A stretch of 64,000 nucleotides of DNA from Tetrahymena elliotti 4EA (GCA_000231825.2 JH720321.1:190761-254760); one strand, 5' to 3'. Positions 25,140 through 38,899 are shown, counted from the first letter of the stretch. Notes: a model not told the origin generated them from the letters alone. Program-made: numbers and translations.

Positions 25140-28100
25140 TCATCATTATCAACTTAGAGTTATTTTATTTTTGAAATTTATTGAAAGGGATTCTATTTAG
25201 TTTCTATCTTTTATAATTGTTATTAAATTCCTTCACTTAAGCCTAATTATTTTAATTTAATTATTTTGTTAAATTGTGTTAATAAAAGTATTTACTTAAG
25301 CTATTTGGGACACTTTGATTTTTCTAAAAGACCTAAAGTGTTTGATAAAGTGGTTAAATGCTATCTTTAAGTAGTTCTATATCTTAATTAATATTGTTCT
25401 ACTAGACTTAGATCTAAGTTTTAAAATTTTCATCAACTTACTCAGATTTAAATAAATATTAATTTTAATCTGAGTTTGATAAAGTTTGAATTTCAAACTT
25501 TTAAGGTGTTTCGCTAATAGAGATGTTTTCTAATTTATTCAAAAAAAATGGTGAAAATTTAGCAGCTTCGTGACTTAATAAATAAGATAGACTTTCCTGT
25601 GAATTTATACTTTTTATTTTATTATCATAGAAAGACTACAATTAAATATGAGCTTCTGTCCTGGATTATTTTTACTAGCCTTATTTATTTTGATGTGGCA
25701 ATGTTTCATTTTCTATTTTTTAAAGTATTCTAATTAAAAAATTTTAAAATAAAATAATTTACGTTAACTTTTAGATTACTTAAATATCTACAATCTTTAC
25801 TCTAAGCTTAATTTTGAGAAATTTTATAATCTATTTTATATCTTTATTTAAATTTCCTTCCTTAGTACTTTATTTTTTGTTTTAATACATTTGAATTGTA
25901 ATAAAATAGATTAAATGACCTTATTATTTTTGGCTTGTTTTATAATTTAAATTACTGTGTATAGAATGAAAAAGCATTTAAAGACACTATTAATATAAAG
26001 CATATTATTTGCAGATACTTCTCTTAACTGTAGCTTTAAAATATACATAGTAACACGGTGTATTATTTTACTTGACTAATAGATAAATTGAAAGATGAAA
26101 TAAAACAAATAATCTGATTGTAATTTGTAAAGATTTTGATATAAGTCTTTTAAATGAGTATTCTCTTTAGCAAATGTGATAAATTAAAGTTATTAGTCTA
26201 TCTTTTTCTTGTTATTACTTAAATAAGAAATTTTGATATCTAATAGTCACTATTATTTTTCACTATAATATGTAGTGAATAGAATATCCAGACAGCACTT
26301 AAAAGCATCTTCCACATATTATATTTAGAATTTTTGCATTTTGAACATTCGTATTACCTATTTTAGTATAGCTCTCTCCCCATATTTAGCCATAAATCTT
26401 TTAGAGGGAATATTTTATCAAGGAAAAAAAATTAAAAAATAAAAATAAAAATATTTTACATCACATTCTTCACATAGCAGACCTATATTTCCAGTTATAC
26501 ATACCTAATAGCCATATGTTTTTCCAATACAATTTTCTTATCTATTTACACATTCTATCACATCTGGACTAAACTAATTTTCTCTCCAGAATCCATTATC
26601 TAGATTAATTACTCCATCTCAACATTCATCTCCATTTGGGCAAGGATAGCAGCTTGTGAAGTCTAGACTATATTTACCATTTTCACAAGTTTAGCATTCT
26701 GAAAAGTTATTATATTTATTTTCTCCAATTTAACAGTTTCTAAAATTGACATATACATCAAAGGTGTAATTAGAATCATTTTCATTAGAAATACTATTGT
26801 ACATCTTGATTGAATCAGATCCAAAAGAAATAATAGATGAAGAATCAAGAATTCCAATCAATTAAATATCAGAAAAATTAAATAAATTTAAGGTAGTATC
26901 TATTTTTATTTATGAGTTGCCTCTAATGTAATATTAAGTTGCATTTTATGTTCTACTGTCAATCTAAACTTTAGTTGTTAAAATTTCATCTCTCAATTAA
27001 ACTATGGTCTTATTAGTTTCATCTCTCAACTTAAAAATAAAATCAGGTAATTTTCCACCACTTTTAAAATTGCTCAAAACTATTTTATTTGTACTATTAT
27101 TTTCAAATTACTCTTGATTAATCAAAAATAAAGAAGTTGGATATGAGAATTTATTTGAACCATATAAAACTGCTTTATTATTCTAGATGGTATTGCTTGA
27201 ATCAATATATGGATTTATACCTAAATTCTAGATAGCCCCACCTACTTAGGCTTTATTATTTTACAAGTTGGAGTTCTTTATATTAATAATTTATTTTCTA
27301 GAACTATTAGATTCACTGTATAAGTAAAGAGCTCCACCAGATCCTTAAATTGATTAGTTATCTTCAAAGACAGCTTTTTCAATATCCAATTCAAATTCAT
27401 CTTTTTAATAGCTATATATATATAAAGCTCCTCCATTAATGATTGCCTAATTACTAATAAAAAAAGGCCCTGCTAATGTATTATTACTTTTAAGAAAACC
27501 TTAGATAAAAATAGCTCCTGCTTCAATTACCTATTCCATAAAAACAAAACTTAAATTTGGTTCAAAATGATAATTTTTTTGCTAAAGAATTTATGAATTT
27601 GGATTCATTAATTTTAAAAGTTGGGTTCATTAGGTTAGAGATGAACCATAACAATTAGAGTAGCATTAAATATTCTCAAAAATACTTTGATTTGAAATTT
27701 TTAAACTTGTGTTGTAAATTTTTATCAAAGAGCTCTTTAAGGAAATAGAATTTGTTTATAAGTCTCAGATATTCTATTCTAATATACTTGAGTGATATTA
27801 AGAAATAAAGAATTTTCAATAGTTAATTGACCCTAATCAAAGTTTATTAAACTATTAAAAAAATTACTGTTTTGAATTTCTACTTCAATTAAAGTTAAGT
27901 CTGAGAAAGAAGAATTGAGAAGTAATGGGTAAATTTATTTGGTAAATTGCTTAAATCACCAAATTTAGATTTTAAAATTATTATATTCGAATTTTTAGTA
28001 TTAATTAATGTTTGGGTTGGTATTTTTTAAAAATTTATAGTTATTCTTTAGGGATTCTTAGAATCTTGGTTTCAGTTTGTTCAACATTCTCAAATTATGC

Positions 28101-31100
28101 AATTGTATTTATTAAATTTATAAAAGTGTTATTTGAATACCCAAGTATATTTTAAAGTAATATTTTACTGAAGTTTATTATGTTTTTTTAGCTTTGACAA
28201 TTAAGTTTATGAGTACCTTTTAAATATTAAATAAAATTTATTAACAACTTTTAAATATAAATTATTAATTTTTCAGCAAAATTAAATGTAAAAGAAAGGA
28301 TAAATTTAAAGATTTAAATGATAATTATAAATAAATTTTCAAATTAATACTATATAGAAATATTCAGTGTCTTAATTCATAGATTATATACCTATGAAGT
28401 TGCAATAAGAGCAGTTAAACTATAAAACAGAGTTTTAGTTGTCAATATTAAAACAGAACCTTTTAACTTTGAATAGCTTATGTAAATGATATGTAATTAA
28501 ATTGCAGGTTTAGCTGGTTACTTAGTGGCTCTATGTATAAGAATGAGCCTTGATTTCCAGTTGAATTAGTAAATTAAGTATCATTGATTATAAATGTAAT
28601 TAATTTTGCATAGAGCCCCCTTCTTATTTAAATTAAGAATTTAAATCATCTAAATCGAATTAAGAGTTAGTGAAATTAGATTTATTTATGAAAATAGAAT
28701 TAGATTAAATATAAATATATTTAAAGAGTGAGTTTGATTTTGAGTAGAAAATTATGTTTCATATATAGAAATATCACCAAGAGGACTTAATATTTAAATT
28801 GCAGTTGTTGATGGAATTTGAGAGTTGATAAGACCATTTAGCTGATTATTATTGAATGAACATTAATTTATTTTTATATCTGAATAGAATTATGAAGCAA
28901 TTAATATTGAATTAGCTTGAGTGTTTGATTGAGTTTAATCTAATTAGCAATTAGAAACTTCTATTCTCTCAATGGTAATTTAAATAGTTTAATAGAGCTG
29001 AAATAATTAATCATTTTGATATGTTAGGTTATATAAACTAACACTATTTGATAATGTAAAAAGATATTTCGTTTTTATTTATAATAGTAATGTTTTATTT
29101 TATGATTTCTTTAGCTTAGTTAGTAAAAAATAATGAGGAAGTCTAAATAGCTGCAGTATCGTTCTATTACTTTGCATTTAAAGTATTATTTGAGCTAAAA
29201 ACGTTTGAGATTTATAGACTATGTTAGGGAACTGAATTGAAATAGTAAATTGCATCAAAGAAGATATATTTTGCTTCGATATTAAATTAGTTATCTTTTA
29301 TAAATATATTGTTGAAGATAAATTATAAATTTTTTTAATTTATATTGCTTATTGTTGAGAATATTTTCTGATTGCATAATTAATTATTTTAAATCAAGAG
29401 TTATTATATTTGTGATTAACCTATTTAAAATAGCTATCCAACAAATTCAGGAGAGCTTACAGAATAACTACTGCAATTGTTATTTTGGATGAAGATATTA
29501 TCTGCTATTAATTAAGTATCACTTATCTGAACTATTATACTAAACTAATAATTCAAAGTTGAATTTAGTAATTAGAAATTTTTTAAAGTAATCTTATATT
29601 TACAAAAAGAAGTTAAGATATTTTGTAAACTTTAAAAAAAAATATTACTTGATTTGAGTTTTAACACTTATTAGATGACTTGTCTGAGAAAAATTTTGAT
29701 TTGCTATTGTTGTACTAGATATAATTGTAGTTGAATTATATATGTTTATTTAAAAACAATTTTGATCTGCTTCTAATGGGAGGTAATCTAAATTATGAAG
29801 AATTGCATTTAAGATATCAGTAAATTATATACCATATTATTACTATTATTAGTATCTTAAAATTTAAAATTTAATTTTAAATCTTCCAATTTTAAAGATT
29901 TGTAATTCTAAAATTAAATAATATTTTAAATATCAATTTAGCCTTTTTAGGTAGGGTTAGTATTCTTAATGTTAAGATTAATTTAATTACCAAACCCAAT
30001 ATTTACTAGTTCTTGAATTAAACTCATTTTGTTTGATGGATCAACATAAATATTAATATTTTATATTCCAGAAAATAGCTGTAAGTATTTTTTTGCCTTT
30101 TTTATTTTTAAATTTAATAAAAGTAATTTTTTTTAATAAAACATTACATTATAGAATGCTCTCACTATATTAGAGGAAGTTAGGAAAGGAGAATCAATTG
30201 TCCCTAGCTCATATATGTGGTTACTTAATTTTGTCTCAGTAGTGTTGAAATAGAAATCCATAGAGCAATTTTGGCAAGAATTAATATCATTAAAGCATTT
30301 GACAATTTCAAAATATAAATTTGCATAAAAATATTATAAATATTTACAAGGTAATCATATTTTTAATTAGATGTAAATTTCATGAAAAATTCTATGGTAT
30401 CTGATTTAAATTTATAAACATAAAGATAACCAGAAGAAAAATAATGGGCAAAAAATAATTAAATATCTTCAATAAATTTAATTTGATCCTGTACACCAGT
30501 GAGTTTGATGATTTTTTGTGTTAAACCACTTTTTAAGTTAAAGCTTATAACTTAATAATCTTTACATTCAATGAACAGTGTTATTCTATTAACATCATAG
30601 CGCATCATTGCTATAATCGCATTCAAGCATTCATATTAAGCTTCATTAAATAAATAAATATTTCATTTTTTTAATGTAAAAATACTTAATAATACTTACT
30701 TATTGAAACTTTATATTTAAAATCAGCAAAATTCTAAGAATCCAATAATTTCTTAAGATTACTCTAAATATAAAACATAATATGTTTAGTTAATATTGTC
30801 ATCAGGATTATTCGATTTTAGTACTTTAAACTAAATATTCCACATATCAGCAACATGAATAAGAAAATCTTAATCACTGCTTTTTTAAGGTAAGCTAAAT
30901 ATAACCCAAACTTAATCTTGTCCACTATTATTCTAGTAAATTGCAACTAATTTTTACCTTTGTGACGGTAAATTCAATCCCAAATAGTTTAACTCTAAAT
31001 ACTTTATCGTATAATTATTAATAATTTAATTATTTTTAAAATTAATTTTTACATTCCCAAACATTTCTTGGTTATCAAGATTCTTTTAATTACTCTCTTC

Positions 31101-32500
31101 GATTTAAAGAATATCTATTTAAGAAAAGGTTTTACAAAATAACTAACAGTTTTTGAATTAATAATCTTTTGAAAATAATAATATTTTACATAGACAAATT
31201 TGGCTTATGTGTTTCGTTATAATTAAAAACATAAGTAAAAGTTTTTTAGTTATCTTAAAAGTCAACAACAACTATAATTAGTTGTTTGTTTACTTCTAAA
31301 AAGTACCAAAAGTAATTCAATCTACTAAGTATTAGGAGAAGTCAGAACTAAAAAATTCAATCTATAAAGATTTTTTAAATCTGATACAAACAGACTTTAA
31401 TGCTGTTTATCTTCTATGGTAACCCTAACAAACTTGATATTGTAAAACGAGCTTTTAGTATCAGTAATAACTTTTACATAATATTAATTTGTCAATATAC
31501 TTTATAAGGAAATAATTTAACATACTTTAATTAAATAGTAGTCTATAAGGCTAAGCACAAAAGTGGCATACTTCATAAGCTTATAGAAGCATATTATTTC
31601 CTGCAAGAAATAATATATGGCAGTCATCATGAACATCATAATTATTTTATGAATTAAAAAATTAATCTATTTAAATTAATGATATTTAAAATAGAATATT
31701 AGGTTTAGAAATGAACTTTGTTTTTACCCAACTAAAAATAATAATTATATTACAAATTATAATTAATTATATTACAAAACCAAATACACATTCCTATTGC
31801 ATCTTAAATTACTACAAAAACGATCTTATTTTATTATTTAAATGCTTTTGAAAATACATAACCAACATGGAGATGAATCATATCATATTAACAATTATCG
31901 TAAGTAATAATTGTTTTAAAATATTCAGTTTCTACTATATAGCATTCACAGTTACCGCTGCAATTGAGGAAAAGAGTATCTGCTTAACTGCTTTAAGAGT
32001 GTAAGGGTCTACAAGTAACATCTATTATTAGTTTGAAACTATTATTTTATTAGTAGACTCCATATAATCGATTTATAAAATCGAAAATTCAGCTATATTT
32101 TATAAAACAAGTTTTCGTGTGTTATTTAATACTATCAAATAACTTACTTTAACTACTTCTAAAACATTATCTTCCTCTTTTGAGATATCAGTAATGTATA
32201 AAATACTTTGTAAAACGTCATTACCACAATACTAAACTGTGTTGGCTATGAGAATGTTCGTTTTTGGTATCTTTAGGTAATTATTAAAAACATAGGAACC
32301 ATCAAATTCAGAAACTAATTTTAAAATTAACATATTAAATTTAAACTTTTAGTTCTTATTTACTTGTCTATATTTTCAAATCAGGGCATTACAGTGAGGA
32401 AGAAAGCAAAGTGCATAAAGATAAAATAATAATCTAAATTATTATCTATTGTGCAAAAACCATTAGAAAATGTGGGATTTGTTTCCTAAAACATTGTTTC
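25140..32500 (-). pseudogene. Degenerate second copy of the giant beta-helix surface protein gene
   Basis: It is colinear with the gene at 8641-17627. It has a propeller-like start (KIPKTNILIANTV), a matching first intron, GGA(I/L) beta-helix repeats (about 28900-27000), the Cys cassette and IYGQIWGESYTK, a first membrane segment and a Gln-rich tail (25140-25260). Lesions: the signal-peptide frame is lost, because the ATG at 32494 reads into TGA in one frame while the conserved frame has TGA at 32376-32378 before its first ATG at 32333. A deletion near 31990-32010 shifts the frame between VDPYTLK and NCSGNCECY. A one-base loss near 26360 shifts the frame after WGESYTKIG, before CSKCKNSKYN. 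About 1 kb of the later membrane region is missing compared with the intact copy. The long beta-helix part still looks open, so death may be recent. A truncated product from 32333 is possible but unlikely. Confidence 0.75.
25735..25885. repeat. Repeat shared with 33110-33270 (left copy)
   Basis: About 150 bp is shared with 33110-33270 in the same orientation, for example ccttcctt-agtactttattttt against ccttccttcatactttattttt and the ttaaatatctacaatcttta-like block. On the minus strand a short frame (KVLRKEIQIK...) can be read, so it may descend from the tail-coding exons of the surface family. Confidence 0.6.
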
Positions 32501-33049
32501 AAATTACTTTTAGAGTACCTCTAATTTTTATTATTGAATTTAATTTTGTCAAAGCCTTTCTTATTTCAATAAGTAATTAATTAATTTCTATATTTTTAGC
32601 AAATTTATAATCAATTATTAATTAATGTAAAAAAAAATATAAATTTCTCTTCTTTAAATTTGCAGTGAATTTTCTCATAATTATTTTCTTTATAACATAA
32701 ATTAAAGTAACTGCTTACAAACTCCTTTTATCATTCTTGGTAATTTTTATATTCTTAGTGAAATTTAGTAAAAGGTAAGGTAAAATAAATTAAATATTCG
32801 TTGGATTTATTTTTATCATCAAAACATTATTATTTACCAGTAATTTGATTGATTTTTTTTTTTCGTAAAAGTTAATTACTATTAATCTTCTTTCTGTGGT
32901 TATTTAGGAATTATTTTCCTTTCAAAATATTTAGTATAAGAAATTTAATAAATGAATATTATTCACTAAAAATCAAGATATTAAATGTTATGGTCACATT
33001 ATTATTTTTTAAAAATGATATTAATTACTATTTTCTATTCCTTTGTTTT
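32501..33049. other. Intergenic, no gene seen
   Basis: AT-rich sequence upstream of the broken surface gene, presumably its former promoter. Nothing else could be supported. Confidence 0.45.
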
Positions 33050-33450
33050 TTTTTTTCATTTATTATTATCTGATAATGTTGAATTTTCTACTTGTTAATA
33101 AAAATATACATATTAAAAAATTTTAAAGTTAATTCGCTTACAGAAATTTTGAGATTCCTTAAATATCTATTATCTTTAATCAAATATTAATTTTGAAAAA
33201 TTGTAAGCAGATTTTTTATTTTTAGTTTAATTCCTTCCTTCATACTTTATTTTTTCTTTTAAAGTAAATGAAATTTTGAAAATTTTTAAATCGCTTTCGC
33301 GTTAAAGATTATTTCATAACAAAAATCACAAAATAGAGATTAAAAATGATTTAAAGCTAAAATAATAGTAAAACATATGATTTGCAAACCTTAATCAAAT
33401 TGTATGGCTCTCCCTAAAAAAAATAGTGCTTATTAAGTCCAGAAAAAAAT
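33050..33450 (-). pseudogene. Compressed relic of a surface-family C-terminus
   Basis: Three blocks in the expected order are recognisable. Around 33061-33100 there is a piece like the last exon of the intact copy (near 8670-8710). 33110-33270 is a long match to 25735-25885 inside the degenerate copy. Near 33402 the run tatggctctccct resembles the WGESYT region (tatagctctctcccc near 10850). No frame is kept. The fragment is best read as the shrunken tail of yet another copy. Confidence 0.45.
33110..33270. repeat. Repeat shared with 25735-25885 (right copy)
   Basis: Second copy of the segment described for 25735-25885. It lies about 7.4 kb away, on the upstream side of the degenerate giant gene. 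The pair therefore brackets that gene in direct orientation. Confidence 0.6.
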
Positions 33451-33649
33451 GCTTTAAAAAATTAAATTCAAATAAAAAAGATAAGAAACATTTATATGAT
33501 TTTTATTCTGTTTTTTTTGTTTTGAAAATATTTAAAATTTAAATAAAAAATATGAGAGAATAGATGTATTATATTAAAAATAATTTTATTTATTGAAAGT
33601 GAAAGCAAATTTTTTTTAATTTTGTTTTATATATTTTATTTAGATACAC

Positions 33650-35211
33650 TCATATATAAAAATAAATAACTTTTAGATGATTTTTTTGATTTTTTTAAAT
33701 TATAATTTTATAGAATTGATTTATATAATCAATTTTATATTCATATTTTTTTATTTACAATTCATAGTAGGGTCTGTGCTTCTTATCTTTTTCAGTTCCA
33801 AGAAATAATATTTCTAGATGAAGTTCTTTTTTTAATTTTAAAATGTTTAAAATGTAAATTAAAAAAATAGTAAATACTAAAGCTGCTTCAAATTTTAGAA
33901 GTCTCTTTGTTTTCTTGAATCTCCAGCAGCATAGGTTTTGAACATGAGCATATTTTCTTAATCCAAAAAATTGTATTCAGAGTTTCTATTTAAAATAAAT
34001 ACAAAATAACTAAAATTAGATTTATCTTTAGTTTAGGTTACTTTAATTGAGTCATTTTCTTATTTGCAGGTGTATTCCATTGATTTTCTTGATTGCATTC
34101 AGTATTTAGAACTTTGCCTTCAAATTTCTTCAATCTTGAAACTCTTTGTTCAGGAAGAGAGCATTAGCTCATACTTTTATTCTTACAGCTTTGTATAGAG
34201 CTTTCAGTTTTTAACCCTACAATATCACCATTATTCCTTTTACCAAAATAATTAACTTAAAAAATATTACAAATTTTAATTAATTACAAAATAGCCTTTG
34301 TTTCACTTGGTGCTGGACCTTTTACTTTGTAAATCACATTGTTGCGAGATTAATAGCTATTAGTAACTAATCTAAGCTCCCTTTAAACCTAAAGAGTCTC
34401 TTTTTCTTATTCGTTGACTAACTTTTAAGGTAGGAATAGATTTTAGTTGGGAATTCTCTCTTCTTTTATTTATTTATGTAACCAAGCTTCATCTCTAAAA
34501 ATTTCAGGTTTAGGTACTATTTATAATAATGAGTAAAAATGTAAGAGCAAGTAGATATATAATATTTATACCATTTTCAGTATTTTTTTAGAAAGGAATT
34601 CTTTGAGTTTTATAAAGATTAAGAGAAACAGTTTTAACAAACTACTTAGAGAGCTACTCATCTTTAGTATTTGGCTTGAAGTTAGTGATTGAATTGACTT
34701 CTTTCTTATCAATACCTCTTATTAAAGATGTGTAATTCATATTAACACTCTTTATACTTTTCTCAAAATTAGAATTAGTCTCCAAGTTTAAATCTATTCA
34801 TTTAATTAGATAAAATTTTGTATTATAAAAAATTATACTATTATATTTATTACCTTTTTAAATTATGTCTTTCATTTCCTATCTTGATAATTTTCCTAGT
34901 TCGTAATCCTTGTAGATGCTTTTTAATTTCTACTTTACCTCTGTACTTATCTAAAATATTTTTGGTTCATGTCAAAAAAATCTAGAGTTAAATTAGTAAT
35001 TTACTTGTGAATTTTTGATGGCAATCTTAACTGAATCCATTGTCCTTGAAGAAGAAACAGACCTCCTAAAATAAATTAAAGTAAATATATCTATAAATTA
35101 TATTAATATAATGTACCAAGAAGATGTAGAAAGAGCTCTAGATTGAGACCTTCTTGATGAATTAAATTGTCTCTATAGTTAATAAAATGAAATTTGATGA
35201 TTAAATAACAT
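33650..35211 (-). CDS. Multi-exon hydrophilic protein of unknown function
   Basis: The ATG is at 35211 and the last stop TGA at 33650-33652. Splice-consistent exons give an N-terminus rich in Ser/Arg (NSSRRSQSRALSTSSWRS). A helical, charged stretch follows (VKQKLKSIYKDYELGKLSRQ), then SLIRGIDKKEVNSITNFKPN and RDEAWLHKQIKEERIP. The C-terminal part contains ENMLMFKTYAAGDSRKQRDF and LFLGTEKDKKHRPYYEL. Introns use clean GTA...TAG borders, for example before the TMDSVKIAIKNSQ exon and before DLNLETNSN. No membrane segment, signal peptide or known catalytic motif was seen. A putative intron near 34250-34310 could be retained, since the frame is open across it. I do not recognise the family. The basic N-terminus and predicted helices suggest a cytoskeletal or scaffold protein at best. 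Confidence 0.65.
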
Positions 35212-36769
35212 GCTTATATAAAATTTATTCAGCTTGATTTATTACATATTGGTAGCTGTCAGATTATGTAGTACTCATCTTTTTTTCTGAGAATTTTAGT
35301 ATGTTGAATGAAAAGTAGATATTTGATTTTTGATGCTTTATTTAGTTATTTGGTTTTTTAATTTTTTTATAAATTATTATTATCAACTGAAACTAGGATA
35401 AAAGCCTAAGATTTATAAGCAGCTACCTTTTTATTATATTCTCAAATAATTAATTAGAATAATTATTAAAATTTTATTTATTAAAAAAAACATCTTTTTA
35501 CTGATTAAATTTTGCAAAACTTTGACATAATGATGCAAATAAAAATTAATAATATAAAATATACATTTATTACTTTATTAATTCTTACAAATCAGATAAA
35601 TTTTATATTTAAAATTACAATTGTTTATAATATTCTCACTATTCTATGATAATTCTTACTTCTTTTTATTGAATCTTAGTTGAATATTAGATAATTATGA
35701 TTTAAATCCTTACAACTTCTGCCAAATCATATGAGAGTATTACTTTTAACTCCTTATAAAATACAAAGCATAGAGAATTTTAGATTATGTTTGTACAGAT
35801 AATCTAAATTATTTTATCTAATTTTTTTAATTTCAATTTTTTATTGAATAAACCCTTTTATTTATTATATTTTTCCTCTCTAAATCTAAATTATTTTAAT
35901 TTTCTAGATTTGTTGCTTTCTTCATGTTTTTATTAATAAAAGCTAAAATTTAATCAAATTTTTTTTAATGACTAGAAATAGTTTTTAGCAACATTCAATT
36001 TAATCCAAAATCTTTTAAATTAAAGGAGATTAAATAAAAAATTAATTTAAATTTCAATCAAATTTAATTCAATAAAAATGTTTTTATTTCGATTTTCAAA
36101 TTTCATTTTGGGAATTCTTGTTAACTATTAGGCTTCAATGAAATGAATTAGAATGTTATTAAGAATAAAATTTAAATGTTCAATTTAAAAATATTTTACA
36201 TTCATCTTTGTTAAATTTTTTGAAAATTATTTTATTATTTTTTTATTTTTTTATGAGAAAGAATCATTTATGGTTAAATTGACCTTATATTCTTTATTAA
36301 CCAAAGTGCATTTAAAATTTTTGTGTCATACAATATTGAAATTTTTGATTAAAATAGGCATCAAAAATTTTAAGTTTTATCCAAAATTGAGTTGAAGGTT
36401 TCGAATATAATAATGATAATAATTAATTAGTGAAGATACACTTTTTTGAAAAAAAAGGAGAAGAAAAATAGGTAGATTTGCTTGGTATTATATCAGATGA
36501 CGTTTATCATAAAATTGATTTATCTTAGTTAATTAAATAGAAAGGAAAAGTGAAGAGAAGAAGATTTTGCTTTTAATGAATTGAAAAGTGTTTGCAAGTA
36601 GATGATTAATTAAAATAAGATAAGGCAAGAAGAAAAAAAAGTAAGTAAATCATTTAAAAAATGATTAAAAAATCAAAAACTCAAAAAAAATTAATATATT
36701 AATTAATATTGAAATAAATAATTAAATTGAATAAATATTAGTATTTTTAAGGAAACTATATAACTAAAA
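35212..36769. other. Intergenic between divergent genes
   Basis: Upstream region of both the unknown minus-strand gene and the reticulon-like gene. It is very AT-rich up to about 36420. Between 36440 and 36650 a purine-rich stretch (runs of agaagaaaa, gaaaagtg and similar) stands out. It probably belongs to the promoter or 5' UTR of the reticulon-like gene. No coding frame was supported. Confidence 0.5.
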
Positions 36770-37847
36770 ATGTCAAGCTGCTGCGAAGGTTAGTTTTTTA
36801 TTAAGCAAATAAAATAAATTATAAAAAAAATTTAGCTTGCTTGTTAGTTAGCTTGAATAGTTTGCAAAATCTCCTAAACAGGCTAGCTCAACAATAAAAT
36901 AGCAGCATAGATTATTTTATTTATTTATACTTAACTCTATTATATTAATAGGATTACCAGAAGTTTTCAGATGGAAAGATGTCACAAAATCAGGCATTTT
37001 CGCATTTACTTTCAACGCTTTATTATTAACAGTTTTATATAACAATCTTGGACTTGTTTACGTTTTAACAAACTTTGTTCTTGTCTCAACTGTCATCACA
37101 ATCATCTATCTCGCTGTTTTGAAGTTTGTTTTAAAAACTGAGTAAATATTTAATAGACTAATTTAACATCATTTATATTCTATACAAAATATTAAAAATT
37201 TTGTTTTTTAAAAACAGAGAACCTAAGGAAGACACCCAATACGTTTATGTTAGCGAAGAAACCGTCTAAGGTCTTATTATTACTTTCGTCAATTGGAATA
37301 ACTACATTTAAAATTTCTTCAAATAATCTCATTAATCAATCTTTACTCAAGTTAAAGTAAGCTATTTATTTTTTTAATATTCACATTTAAAAAAATGTCT
37401 CTCTCTAAATCATTTTAAAGATTTTTGAAATTGTAAAATTTTCTAAAAATTAATTAATAATAAATTAGTTGATTGGTGGCCTCTACTTATTGGCTAAGGT
37501 AGCTAGTTGTTTCAGCATCATTAGTTTGACTTGGTTAGGTAATTAAAATATATTAAAGGCTTAAAAGAATTAAAAATAAAAATGACTCTTAAAGCGTTAT
37601 TAATTAATATTTTCTTTTTATATAAAAATGAATAGTTGTTAATGGATTGTTGGCTTTTGGATTTGTTAATTTCAAGGTGGGTGTTGATGTTTGTGGAGTT
37701 TCTAAAGGATTCTTAGGTACTTAATTCTTTTCAAATTATTGATTTTCTAATAAATAAATATTTCTATATCAATTAGATCAAGGTTTAGGTCTTGCAAATG
37801 TCGTTTTAAATAAGATCCCTAAGTATGCTCCTGCTAAATAAAATTGA
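36770..37847 (+). CDS. Reticulon-like ER membrane-shaping protein
   Basis: Five well-defined exon parts (about 36837-37141, 37218-37356, 37469-37538, 37636-37716 and 37777-37847, TGA at 37845) join to 221 residues. Reticulon homology features: FRWKDVTKSGIFAF at the domain start, a long hydrophobic hairpin (LTVLYNNLGLVYVLTNFVLV), a ~60-residue hydrophilic loop (EEPKEDTQYVYVSEETVQ), and a second hydrophobic hairpin (LLAKVASCFSIISLTWLVVN and GLLAFGF). The C-terminus GLGLANVVLNKIPKYAPAKQN resembles the reticulon tail. Such proteins insert as wedges and curve ER tubules. The 5' end is uncertain. A short first exon MSSCCEG at 36770 needs an unusual GTTTTT donor to reach the frame of SQLEQFAKSPKQASST, and the more canonical GTTAGT donor leads to a wrong frame. 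The AT-rich stretch before 36951 could hide an intron lacking a GT. Confidence 0.85.
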
Positions 37848-38899
37848 AAAACATTTAAATATGTCATTTTGTTTAGTTAATTTAACTATCAAAATATTCT
37901 ATTCATCAATAATTAATCACTAAATTATCTTTGTTTAACTGAAAATTGGCATATCATATTGTTAATATATCAAGCATATTTTTGTATTAAATGTATTTAG
38001 TAAAAAAATTAAGTATTATTAACATAACCAATCAATCAAAAATCATCTCATAAACACCAGAGAATTTCTTATTTTAATATTTAAATTATTTCTAATTGTT
38101 AACATTTTAAGAGTTTAAAGTTTTAAAAATCTGATATAAGTAACCCAAAAATATCTTCAAAAGCAAATAGTTAACTAATTTTAAATTCCACTCTAATATA
38201 CCATTTAACAATTATATATATTTTTACTGATTTATGAAATCAGCTTTTTTTAAATAAAAATTTAATAATTCATTTATTAATTCATTTTTACCTCTCTCCT
38301 CACCATTCTTAAGTAGTTTTAGAAAAATAGATTTTATATAAACAGCTGGGTATGGAAAAAAAATTAGTTTAAATTTGTTGTTAGAAAAATAAAATTGAGA
38401 TTAAGTAAGAAGAGTTAATAGTTTATTTTTTCAATAATATTTAAAAACCTTCAAAACTTAGAATCAGCAAGGTCAAATAAATTCTTTATATCAAATAAAA
38501 CCTTCATAAAATTTCTTTTGATTTTCAAACCTTCTTTGAAGAATTTCTATTTTCCTAAAATAAAAGATAATATTTTTAAATTTGTGTAATAAAATTTTTT
38601 TATTGAGAAGTTTAGAGTATTTATAATTCTTAAGTTGAAATAATTAGAATTGATTTATTTTTTTAATAGATATCACCTTAAAAATAGTTTCAACATATTT
38701 TTTAGATAGCCACTGAACTTAAAATATATACAAATCTTTATTGTGTATTATCAATTAATTTAATTTAAAGAAATAATTTTTATTTTTCTATTCATTCTAA
38801 TTAACTTTCTGTTAAAGAAAAATTTTAGTAGTTATTATTTATTGTCTCATTTGAAATATTTTATTATTTAAAATTTTTGATTAAACAAAATATTTAAAA
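37848..38899. other. Intergenic, no gene seen
   Basis: AT-rich 3' flank of the reticulon-like gene up to the start of the segmental duplication. No open frame or repeat worth naming was seen. Confidence 0.5.

Noticed and set aside
36440..36650. Purine-rich stretch as an extra exon of the reticulon-like gene
   Set aside because: No start codon and splice donor combination gave a frame leading into the known exons. Treated as upstream region.
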